DNA from: Bacteroidales bacterium GP3
Lineage (GTDB): Bacteria; Bacteroidota; Bacteroidia; Bacteroidales; Muribaculaceae
Direction: 5' to 3'
Assembly: GCA_001701075.1 (NCBI GenBank)
Contig: DAAK01000156.1
Span: 1 to 5,990 of the forward strand
Length of the DNA stretch: 5,990 nt
How positions within the stretch are numbered: the stretch's first letter is position 1; each line of letters opens with the position of its first letter. Below the pieces are notes generated by a model that saw only the letters and a program-made list of their open reading frames with translations, was not told the DNA's origin and ran no database searches. Below, one piece after another: positions 1-5,990 of the stretch. The position numbers were made by a program, and so were the translations under genes.

Positions 1-9
1 CCTGTGAAA

Positions 10-42
10 GTTGAATATATTAAATATTTTTTTGTAAATTTG
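10..42 (+). promoter_or_regulatory. Putative Bacteroidota-type promoter upstream of the YitT-family gene
   Basis: The sequence TAAATTTG at 35-42 matches the Bacteroidota -7 consensus TAnnTTTG exactly. A GTTG at 10-13 lies 21 bases upstream of it, close to the expected spacing for the -33 element (TTTG or TTG). The surrounding 1-46 is strongly A/T rich. The box ends only 4 bases before the ATG at 47, so a start site at the usual distance would fall on or beside the start codon and give a very short or absent leader. The match is by eye, and short A/T-rich motifs arise easily by chance. Confidence 0.45.
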
Positions 43-46
43 CATC

Positions 47-988
47 ATGAAAACAATGTTAGGATTCAGTATATCGCGTAAGAGCCTGATAATCGATTAT
101 ATTATGATTATCTTGGGCATTTTCATGTATGCATTTGGCTTCTGCGCCTTCATCCTTCCTCACAAGATAGTGATGGGCGGACTCTCCGGTGTAGGCACTT
201 TGGTGTATTTTGCCACTGACGAGAAAATCCCTGTGGCGGCGACCCAATATGTGCTTAATCTTGTGCTTCTTGCCTTTGCGTATCGAGTAGTGGGCAAGAC
301 ATTTGTGATCCGAACCATTTTTGGAGCGACGATGATTTCAATTGCAATTTGGGTCGGCGAATCTTTTTTCATGAGTCTCGGCCATCCGATTCTTGAAGAC
401 ATGTCACTGAGCGCAATTTTGGGAGCCATAATCTGTGGTCTCGGTGTAGGGACAGTACTGATCCATAACGGATCGACAGGAGGAACAGACATTGTTGCCT
501 CGATGGTCAATAAGCTCAGCAATGTCAGCATAGGCCGCGCTATGGTGATCACAGATATGGTCATAGTATCGAGCAGCATCTTACTCCCCTTCGACGGCAG
601 TTTCGGAGCCCGTCTGGAAGCAAGGATCCCTATCATAGTATATGGCTACGTGGTGACATTCGTAGCATCCTACTGTGCCGATATGATTGTCGTAGGCAAC
701 AGGCAAGCAGTGCAGTTCATAATTTTCAGCCGACAATGGCAAATAATAGCAGACGCCATCAACAATGATGCAAAGCGTGGCGTGACTGTTCTTGACGGCG
801 AAGGATGGTACAGCAAGAAGCCTGTCAAAATCCTCATGGTATGGTGTCGCAAAATTGAAGCTCCCGGAATTATGCGATTGGTAAAGGGCATCGACGACGA
901 CGCTTTCATCACCCAAGGAGCCGTCAACGGCGTATTCGGCAAAGGCTTCGACATGTATAAGGTAAAAATCAAATCGAAGAAGTCTTAA
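47..988 (+). CDS. YitT family membrane protein (YitT_membrane / DUF161 plus C-terminal DUF2179)
   Basis: This is a 313-residue integral inner-membrane protein of the YitT family; the family's biochemical function is not firmly established. The N-terminal two thirds hold about six hydrophobic segments, roughly residues 17-37, 43-56, 65-80, 88-106, 121-140 and 165-212 (the last probably two helices). They include the family-typical LPHKIVMGGLSG stretch at 37-48 and the glycine-rich STGGTDIVA motif at 143-151. Residues about 222-303 form the soluble DUF2179 domain, recognisable by RGVTVLDGEGWY at 244-255, then IDDDAFITQ at 282-290 and VFGKGFD at 296-302. Length and domain order are normal for the family, and the gene appears complete. 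ATG 47 was chosen because it gives a short charged N-terminus before the first helix; ATG 56 (Met4) is an equally plausible alternative. No Shine-Dalgarno sequence is visible. The TAA stop lies inside a short tandem-repeat array. The gene is separated from the downstream receptor by 95 bases, and I see no functional link between them. Confidence 0.93.
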   Translation: MKTMLGFSISRKSLIIDYIMIILGIFMYAFGFCAFILPHKIVMGGLSGVGTLVYFATDEKIPVAATQYVLNLVLLAFAYRVVGKTFVIRTIFGATMISIAIWVGESFFMSLGHPILEDMSLSAILGAIICGLGVGTVLIHNGSTGGTDIVASMVNKLSNVSIGRAMVITDMVIVSSSILLPFDGSFGARLEARIPIIVYGYVVTFVASYCADMIVVGNRQAVQFIIFSRQWQIIADAINNDAKRGVTVLDGEGWYSKKPVKILMVWCRKIEAPGIMRLVKGIDDDAFITQGAVNGVFGKGFDMYKVKIKSKKS

Positions 989-1047
989 AGTCTTTTAGCC
1001 TTATAGTCATTTAGTCCTTAAAGACCTTAATGACCTTAAAGTCTTTA
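981..1047 (+). repeat. Short tandem repeat array (five 8-mers, then three 9-mers) overlapping the YitT stop codon
   Basis: Five consecutive, in-phase 8-base units occupy 981-1020: AGTCTTAA, AGTCTTTT, AGCCTTAT, AGTCATTT and AGTCCTTA, consensus AGTCYTTW. Three 9-base units follow at 1021-1047: AAGACCTTA, ATGACCTTA and AAGTCTTTA. The first unit contains the last codons and TAA stop of the upstream gene. Similar AGTCCTTAA-like intergenic runs are, to my recollection, common in Bacteroidales genomes, but I cannot verify that here. Slippage-type expansion and a role in 3'-end RNA structure are both possible. Confidence 0.75.
1006..1034. other. Imperfect dyad symmetry between the YitT and receptor genes, possible RNA hairpin
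   Basis: Within the repeat array, GTCATT at 1006-1011 is complementary to AATGAC at 1029-1034. Inside it, GTC at 1014-1016 pairs with GAC at 1023-1025, and the core at 1014-1025 is a 12-base palindrome with one mismatched pair. The stem is A/T rich and interrupted by mismatches and a one-base bulge. No U-tract follows; the next bases are A rich. It could help end or stabilise the upstream transcript, but it is not a classical intrinsic terminator. The symmetry may simply be a by-product of the repeats. Confidence 0.3.
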
Positions 1048-1083
1048 AAAAATTATCCAAAACAATAAACAACCTAAAAAACT
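1048..1083 (+). promoter_or_regulatory. A-rich leader in front of the TonB-dependent receptor start
   Basis: The 36 bases before ATG 1084 are mostly A with few G residues and end in CCTAAAAAACT. No Shine-Dalgarno core is present. A-rich, structure-poor sequence just upstream of the start is the usual Bacteroidota translation-initiation context, which supports the ATG at 1084. I found no exact TAnnTTTG box between 989 and 1083. The receptor promoter is therefore degenerate, lies further upstream, or the gene is read through from the YitT gene. Confidence 0.4.
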
Positions 1084-3777
1084 ATGAAGAGACTGTTTCT
1101 CTTATCCGCCCTCATGGTGTTGTGCTCAGCTGCTTGGGCCAACTACGAATGCCGCGGATCTGTTTTTGACAAGCAGGGTGAGCCCCTGATTGGAGCGACC
1201 GTCGCCGTGCCTGGCACATCGACAGCTACAGCTGTAGACATCGACGGAAATTTCAAGCTCTCAGTTCCCGACAATACGAAGGAGCTCAAGATCTCCTACG
1301 TTGGCTTTCAGGACAAGACAGTAAAAGCCCAACCTCAAGTAGGACGTGTGGTGCTCGAAGCTGAGACTACAATGCTTCAGGACGTGGTGGTCACCCAGTC
1401 TGTAGCAAAGACACGTAAGACTCCAGTGGCAGTTTCCACTGTCGATGCTCCTTTCATCGAAGCCAAACTTGGTGGACAGGAGTTTCCTGAAGTGCTTAAG
1501 ACTACTCCCGGCGTGTGGGCAACAAAAGACGGTGGTGGCTACGGCGACGCCAAGATCAACATGCGTGGTTTCAAGAGCGCCAACGTTGCTCAGCTTGTCA
1601 ACGGTATACCCGTCAACGACATGGAATGGGGCGGCGTTTACTGGTCAAACTGGTCAGGCCTCAGTGACGTGACTTCTTCAATGCAGACTCAGCGGGGTCT
1701 CGGAGCAGCAATCATCTCCACTCCTTCAGTCGGAGGCACGCTCAACATCACAACTAAGAGCCTCGACGCGAAAAAAGGTGGCACAGTCTTCTATGGAATG
1801 GGCAATGACAACATGAACCATATCGGTTTCTCAGCCTCCACAGGCTTGATGAAGAATGGCTGGGCCATAACCATCATGGGAAGCCGTAAATGGGGCGACG
1901 GATACATCCAGGGCACAAAGTTTGATGCCTTTACTTGGTTTGTAAACGTTTCTAAGAAAATCAACGACAATCATCAGTTGAGTCTTACTGCTTTCGGTTC
2001 GCCACAAGATCACTGGCAGCGTAATTCCAACAATGGTTTGACAATCGAAGGATGGCAAAACGTGAAAAACTATATGAATGGCGAAAGCATGTACCGCTAC
2101 AACCCGACTTTCGGTTACCGTCTGAATGGTCAGGAATATGTCTCCAACCAAAACCATTTCCACAAACCACAGATTTCTCTCAACCATATTTGGCAGATCA
2201 ATTACAAGTCAAGCCTCTCGACCGCAGTATACCTTTCAATCGCAAATGGATACGGCAATAGCGGACAAGGACGCACAAGCGACTACCGCAGCCAGTGGTA
2301 TGGCGCCAGCAATGGAGTCCTTTCTGACACATGGCGCTGCGCTGACGGAACATTCGATTATGCTGGCATCGAAGAAATGAACGCAGCTTCAACTACCGGC
2401 GCCAACATGGTAATGGCTCAGTCTATCAACAACCACACATGGGTAGGTCTCGTTTCAACTTACAAAAACGAGCTTATCCAGAACCTTAACCTTCTCGTAG
2501 GTCTAGACATACGCTACTACGCTGGTCTTCACCAGACAAAAATCAGCGACCTATTCAATGGTCAATACTACGTCGATGATTCTTCCCGTAAGAGCGTGCT
2601 TGCAACCAACAACAGTGCTGCAGCTGATCCAAACTGGCAGTATGAGAAACTTGGTGTAGGCGACATCGTCTATCGTAACTATACCGGTTATGTAGCTCAG
2701 GAAGGACTCTATGCACAGCTCGAATATAGCTGTCTCGACGACAATAAGCTCAATGTTTTCCTCGGTGGTTCGGTCAACAACAATTCAGATTGGCTTGTAA
2801 ACCGCTTCTATTATGATAAGGAACATCAACGTTCCGAAACCCTTAACTTCCTCGCAGGAAATGTCAAGGCCGGTATCAACTACAACATTGACCGCCATAA
2901 CAACGTATTTGCAAATGCCGGATATATCAGCCGTGCTCCGTTTATGTCTGCAGCATTCCTCTCCCGTGAAGTTTCAAATGCAGCCAACCCTAACGCCCTT
3001 AATGAAAAGTGCGTTTCTGCTGAAATCGGATATGAGTTCCACTCTCCGAAATTCACAGCCCAGGTGAACGGTTACTTCACACGCTGGATGGACCAGACAA
3101 TGGTGAAGACTAATACGATGCAGGATGGCACACGCTATGTCATGAACATGAGTGGTGTTGCTTCCCGCCATATGGGTGTCGAAGTAGCTGCAACCTACAA
3201 ACCTTTCCAGTGGCTTGAATTCTCAGGTATGTTCTCATATGGTGACTGGGTCAACGACTCCAATACTATCGGCTACTTCTACAATTCAGAATCGCAGCCT
3301 CTTGCCAACTTGAGTACTGGTGCTATCGCATCCGGAATCATGGCAGAAGACCACCTTTGGGCAAAACTGAACACAAAGGGACGTAAGGTCGGTGGTTCCG
3401 CACAGACTACTGGTGCCCTCAGCATGACTGTAAGACCTCTCAAAGGTTGGCGTATCGGTGTTGACTGGGTGGCATCAGCACGCAACTATTCCGACTACTC
3501 CATCACAGGCAGCAATCTGAGCGCAGGTCAGGAACTCAACTTGGGCAAACCTTGGGAAATTCCATGGGGCAACCAGCTTGACCTTAGCGCCAGCTACTCA
3601 TTTAAGTTCGGAGGCATGAACGCCACAATCTTCGGCAACGTCAACAACCTCTGCAACTACAACTACATTATGGACGCATACACTTCTGCGTCTTCCGACG
3701 GCACTTGGCAGAATGCTTTCCGCGTATTCTACAGCTTCGGACGCACTTATTCACTTCGTCTCAAACTCTCATTCTAA
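1084..3777 (+). CDS. SusC-like TonB-dependent outer-membrane receptor with carboxypeptidase-regulatory-like domain
   Basis: This complete 897-residue TonB-dependent transporter should import a ligand across the outer membrane using TonB/ExbB/ExbD energy. Residues 1-19 form a signal peptide (KR, hydrophobic core, cleavage after AWA). Cys14 is not in a lipobox. Residues about 22-94 are a CarboxypepD_reg-like domain (VFDKQGEPLIGATV at 27-40, DIDGNFKLSV at 52-61, ISYVGF at 70-75). The plug spans about 97-226, opening with LQDVVVTQS and containing INMRGFKSANV at 158-168 and the NGIPVNDMEWGGVYWSNW region at 173-190. The rest is a beta barrel rich in alternating aromatic and polar strands, ending in SLRLKLSF with the terminal Phe typical of outer-membrane barrels. 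There is no STN domain at the N-terminus, so direct signalling to an anti-sigma factor is not indicated. The length is near the short end for SusC-like proteins. The gene is followed after 9 bases by a lipoprotein gene, implying an operon and a surface partner. The substrate is not determinable; nothing specifically shows a glycan. Confidence 0.94.
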   Translation: MKRLFLLSALMVLCSAAWANYECRGSVFDKQGEPLIGATVAVPGTSTATAVDIDGNFKLSVPDNTKELKISYVGFQDKTVKAQPQVGRVVLEAETTMLQDVVVTQSVAKTRKTPVAVSTVDAPFIEAKLGGQEFPEVLKTTPGVWATKDGGGYGDAKINMRGFKSANVAQLVNGIPVNDMEWGGVYWSNWSGLSDVTSSMQTQRGLGAAIISTPSVGGTLNITTKSLDAKKGGTVFYGMGNDNMNHIGFSASTGLMKNGWAITIMGSRKWGDGYIQGTKFDAFTWFVNVSKKINDNHQLSLTAFGSPQDHWQRNSNNGLTIEGWQNVKNYMNGESMYRYNPTFGYRLNGQEYVSNQNHFHKPQISLNHIWQINYKSSLSTAVYLSIANGYGNSGQGRTSDYRSQWYGASNGVLSDTWRCADGTFDYAGIEEMNAASTTGANMVMAQSINNHTWVGLVSTYKNELIQNLNLLVGLDIRYYAGLHQTKISDLFNGQYYVDDSSRKSVLATNNSAAADPNWQYEKLGVGDIVYRNYTGYVAQEGLYAQLEYSCLDDNKLNVFLGGSVNNNSDWLVNRFYYDKEHQRSETLNFLAGNVKAGINYNIDRHNNVFANAGYISRAPFMSAAFLSREVSNAANPNALNEKCVSAEIGYEFHSPKFTAQVNGYFTRWMDQTMVKTNTMQDGTRYVMNMSGVASRHMGVEVAATYKPFQWLEFSGMFSYGDWVNDSNTIGYFYNSESQPLANLSTGAIASGIMAEDHLWAKLNTKGRKVGGSAQTTGALSMTVRPLKGWRIGVDWVASARNYSDYSITGSNLSAGQELNLGKPWEIPWGNQLDLSASYSFKFGGMNATIFGNVNNLCNYNYIMDAYTSASSDGTWQNAFRVFYSFGRTYSLRLKLSF

Positions 3778-3786
3778 GACTACGAT

Positions 3787-5990
3787 ATGAAGATTTCAGT
3801 TAAAAACATATTTTTCGCCTTAGGTGCGACTGCCATTTTGGCGTCTTGTGGCGAAAACTCCTGGAACGACAAACTGGATGGCTTCGAAGCCGGCGTGAAC
3901 TATAACTCGCCAATAGAGGGTGAGTTCACTATGTCGGGCACAGACTATAACGCTGTAGCCTCCAATTCTACAAATAAGTCGCTCGCTGAGGCTGCCGGAT
4001 TGAGCAATGCGCTCAAAGCTGTCGGCAACAATGGTCTTTTCTCTGCCGAAATTCCGGCAAAGGTATATCTGCCTGCTTTCCTCGCTTCAAGCAGTGCCCC
4101 ATACTTCTTGGCTCCAGAAGGATCAAAGGTGAATGTCACTTACTCAGAGTCAGGCATCACTGATCCCATCATCGCAGAAATCGCAGGGGCTCAGAAATAC
4201 ACTGTATCCAAAGATGACTATATCTCTGCTTGGGGTAGCGATAAGGATTACATTGATGCTTTCGCTCCTATGACTCCAGCCGACAACAAGATTCCTACAA
4301 TCCTCAAGAATGCTTTCCCTGATGCTGCTTCCGGCGAATTGGCTATCGTAAGCTATAACGAGAGTGCTACAAACCCAATCTTTATCTCAGATTCTGAGGT
4401 TGAGGAATTTGTGGGCGGCACATTCTTCCTTGTTGCTGACGGTGCTAACGGCGCTGGTCCCGTAAACTATAGCAAAGGATATGGGTATCTTCCACTCGTG
4501 GAAATGACTGTCGTAGACGGTTCTGTAAAATCTAACGAGATCAACGCTTTCACTTTTATTCCAACTCAAGGTGGTTACTACCTGAAAGACGGATACGGCA
4601 GATATCTATATCAGAAAGGCACTTATAACAATTTCAATCTTTCTGCTACGCTTCCGGAATCAGGCGCTATCTGGACAGTAGACATTGCATCCAACGGACA
4701 GGCTACAATCACAAACACCGAGGTTGGCAAATGGATTCAGTATGACGGCGGCTACAGCAGCTGGGGATCATATGATGAAGCCAAGGGTTCTCTACCTGTG
4801 CTTTATAAGGCTCCCGCTCCAAGTTATTATCTCGTGACCGAAGATGGGCATGGCGCAGGAACTCTGGCTTCCGACAAGGCTTATGGTTATCTTCCTGGTG
4901 TAGAAATGACCGTAGAGAATGGCATAGTCACCAATCCAGATCCAGCAAATGCCTATACTTTTGAAATAACTAATGGTGGCTACTATATCAAGGATTCCAC
5001 CGGACGCTATTTATATCAATCTGGCAAATACGACAGTTTCAATGTATCAGCCGATCTGCCTGAAACGGGTGCTGTCTGGACATTGACATCAGACGAGAAT
5101 GGCGTAGTCAAAATAACCAATACAGAAGTTGGCAAATGGATTCAGTATGGTGTCAACGGATATGATAGCTGGGGTTCTTATGACGAGGCTAAGGGTGCTC
5201 TTCCCAAGATGTATAGCGCAGCTGCTTCTACTATGATTAATGCAAACAAACCTGCAAAGGTAGTTGCCGGCACTCCGGTCACTTCAATTATCTATTCAGT
5301 TTATAAGTTCGATGGAAGCAAGTGGGCTCCGGCCGAAGGCGTGACTGCTCTCGACGCAGCAGACTATGCAGCTATGGGCTTTGCAAACAACAAGCTTGAC
5401 AATGCTGATGTATATCTGCCACTCTTCCTGAAGGAGAATTGCCCGTATGCAGTGGAAGGTGATACCATGGCAGTTGTCTACAACGTGACGAAATGTACGG
5501 TTCTCGTATTCGACGGCCAGAACTGGACGATCAACAACAATGACCTCCAGACAAAGACCGCTCAATTCGTGAAGAAGGGCAATAACTGGGACTTCGTAAA
5601 ATATGTAGGCAAGTCATACTTTAACTATACAACAGAGTTGATCCTTGACAGTCAGTATCTGATCGTATCAGAAGGCATTTGTGCAATACCGACAGCTGCT
5701 TCCAAGAATTACGGTTACATGTATACTGAAGCTGTCAATATTGTCAACGGCGTGATTGAACAGAAGAATGAAGTCAATGCATTCACTTTCGCCAGCAGCG
5801 CTGTTGTAGGCGACAAGGAATACAAACTTGGTGAAGGACAGTTCTTCATCGTTGACTCAAATGGACGCTACAGCTATATGTCGGGCACTTACACTTCATT
5901 CAACTTAGCTGATGCTCCGGTTGTGACTGACGGTGCTGTAGATCCTGCATATGTATTCACTGCGACTTGCAATGGTGGCCTTTGGACTAT
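3787..5990 (+). CDS. Large modular outer-membrane lipoprotein, partner of the TonB-dependent receptor (3' end outside window)
   Basis: An uninterrupted frame runs from ATG 3787 to the window end: 734 complete codons and no stop, so the protein is C-terminally incomplete here. Residues 1-21 form a lipoprotein signal peptide (KISVK, hydrophobic stretch, lipobox LASC with Cys21 as the lipidated residue). The mature start is CGENSWNDKLD, without a clear poly-acidic surface-export signal. The body is modular. Short modules lie at about 46-122, 137-193 and 518-567; two share a YLPxF core (94-98, 543-547), and all end in a V-x-Y strand. Beta-rich ~132-residue modules lie at 212-342 and 346-478, and a diverged third starts at about 622. 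Two FDGxxW motifs (508-513, 575-580) flank the third short module. No SusD-type helical repeats, catalytic motif or membrane helix is visible. The 9-base gap after the receptor gene indicates co-transcription and a role as its surface ligand-binding or lid partner (inference). I recall similar YLPxF/FDGxxW proteins beside TonB receptors in Bacteroidales, sometimes near extracellular nucleases, but cannot confirm this. Confidence 0.88.
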   Translation, partial: MKISVKNIFFALGATAILASCGENSWNDKLDGFEAGVNYNSPIEGEFTMSGTDYNAVASNSTNKSLAEAAGLSNALKAVGNNGLFSAEIPAKVYLPAFLASSSAPYFLAPEGSKVNVTYSESGITDPIIAEIAGAQKYTVSKDDYISAWGSDKDYIDAFAPMTPADNKIPTILKNAFPDAASGELAIVSYNESATNPIFISDSEVEEFVGGTFFLVADGANGAGPVNYSKGYGYLPLVEMTVVDGSVKSNEINAFTFIPTQGGYYLKDGYGRYLYQKGTYNNFNLSATLPESGAIWTVDIASNGQATITNTEVGKWIQYDGGYSSWGSYDEAKGSLPVLYKAPAPSYYLVTEDGHGAGTLASDKAYGYLPGVEMTVENGIVTNPDPANAYTFEITNGGYYIKDSTGRYLYQSGKYDSFNVSADLPETGAVWTLTSDENGVVKITNTEVGKWIQYGVNGYDSWGSYDEAKGALPKMYSAAASTMINANKPAKVVAGTPVTSIIYSVYKFDGSKWAPAEGVTALDAADYAAMGFANNKLDNADVYLPLFLKENCPYAVEGDTMAVVYNVTKCTVLVFDGQNWTINNNDLQTKTAQFVKKGNNWDFVKYVGKSYFNYTTELILDSQYLIVSEGICAIPTAASKNYGYMYTEAVNIVNGVIEQKNEVNAFTFASSAVVGDKEYKLGEGQFFIVDSNGRYSYMSGTYTSFNLADAPVVTDGAVDPAYVFTATCNGGLWT
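4420..4812 (+). repeat. Intragenic repeat A: first ~131-residue beta-rich module of the lipoprotein
   Basis: This encodes residues 212-342. Landmarks are an opening TFFLVADG strand, YGYLPLVEMTV, GGYYLKD, GRYLYQ at 271-276, SGAIWTV, VGKWIQY at 313-319 and SWGSYDEAKG before VLYKA. By eye it aligns with repeat B along its whole length with two single-residue gaps and about 78 identical positions of roughly 133. A 22-base stretch at 4723-4744 is identical in DNA to 5128-5149 in repeat B. The alternating hydrophobic and glycine/tyrosine pattern suggests a beta fold, perhaps trefoil-like or lectin-like; that fold assignment is inference. Confidence 0.85.
4822..5220 (+). repeat. Intragenic repeat B: second ~133-residue beta-rich module of the lipoprotein
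   Basis: This encodes residues 346-478 and follows repeat A after a three-residue PAP linker. It opens with SYYLVTEDG and then has YGYLPGVEMTV, GGYYIKD, GRYLYQ at 406-411, TGAVWTL, VGKWIQY at 448-454 and SWGSYDEAKG. Differences from repeat A are concentrated in the loops after the first strand and in the segment before AxTF, while the aromatic core motifs are kept. This is the pattern expected of a duplicated fold under structural constraint. Confidence 0.85.
5650..5990 (+). repeat. Intragenic repeat C: diverged third copy of the beta-rich module, cut by the window end
   Basis: Residues from about 622 onward repeat the same order of landmarks in weaker form. SQYLIVSEG corresponds to the opening strand, YGYMYTEAVNIVNG to YGYLPxVEMTVxxG, NAFTF to the AxTF strand, FFIVDSNGRYSYM (GRYSYM at 693-698) to the GRYLYQ region, and TYTSFNLADAP to YNNFNLSATLP. 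A loop of about eight extra residues sits before the GRYSYM part. The window ends before any VGKWIQY equivalent could appear, so the copy cannot be delimited. Confidence 0.65.

Noticed and set aside
160..636. 158-codon open frame on the - strand within the YitT gene
   Set aside because: It lies wholly antisense to a well-recognised YitT coding region, its composition is low in recognisable domain features, and it has no start context of its own. It is a shadow of the real gene.
1006..1050. Classical intrinsic terminator after the YitT gene
   Set aside because: The dyad is A/T rich and interrupted, and is followed by A-rich rather than T-rich sequence on the + strand. Only a weak hairpin is supported.
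1084..1143. Lipoprotein signal on the receptor (Cys14)
   Set aside because: The residues before Cys14 (MVL) do not form a lipobox, and a normal signal peptidase I site AWA follows at 17-19.
1831..2187. 118-codon open frame on the - strand within the receptor gene
   Set aside because: It is antisense to the barrel coding region, where codon structure and conserved receptor features fit the + strand. No domain was recognised in the reverse product.
4723..5149. The 22-base identical block as a mobile-element or attachment-site direct repeat
   Set aside because: Both copies lie at the same position within homologous protein repeats in the same frame, so the identity is explained by module duplication.
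3945..5565. Three short - strand open frames (3945-4139, 4387-4569, 5296-5565)
   Set aside because: All lie antisense to the lipoprotein gene, whose + frame is open across the whole region with a lipobox and repeated domains, so these are not genes.
3787..5990. SusD/RagB family nutrient-binding lipoprotein
   Set aside because: Gene position suggested it, but the translated protein has no SusD-like N-terminal or helical repeat features and is built from beta-rich repeats instead.

Overview
The window looks like chromosomal DNA of a Bacteroidota member, most likely order Bacteroidales. The evidence is a SusC-type TonB-dependent receptor with an N-terminal carboxypeptidase-regulatory-like domain, a lipoprotein encoded directly behind it, A-rich start contexts without Shine-Dalgarno sequences, and a TAnnTTTG promoter-like box. 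A gut lineage such as Muribaculaceae, Bacteroides or Prevotella would fit, but the genus cannot be fixed from this sequence. All three genes lie on the + strand. I saw no RNA gene, insertion sequence, CRISPR array or integration site.

Layout. Positions 1-46 carry a Bacteroidota-type promoter-like element almost touching the first start codon. Positions 47-988 encode a YitT/DUF2179 membrane protein. Positions 981-1047 form an array of short 8- and 9-base direct repeats that begins on the stop-codon end of that gene and also contains imperfect dyad symmetry. An A-rich leader follows up to 1083. Positions 1084-3777 encode a complete 897-residue TonB-dependent outer-membrane receptor. After only 9 bases, a large lipoprotein gene starts at 3787 and runs off the window end (734 complete codons, no stop).

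How the genes work together. The receptor and lipoprotein are almost certainly one transcription unit and probably one outer-membrane uptake complex, with the lipoprotein in the place where a SusD partner is usually encoded. It is not SusD-like. It is a mosaic of two recurring module types: a short module with a YLPxF-type core (three diverged copies) and a ~132-residue beta-rich module with GRYLYQ and VGKWIQY signatures (two close copies, plus a diverged third cut by the window end). The imported substrate cannot be read from the sequence. The YitT gene is probably an independent neighbour. The most interesting part is this non-SusD repeat lipoprotein paired with a SusC-like receptor.
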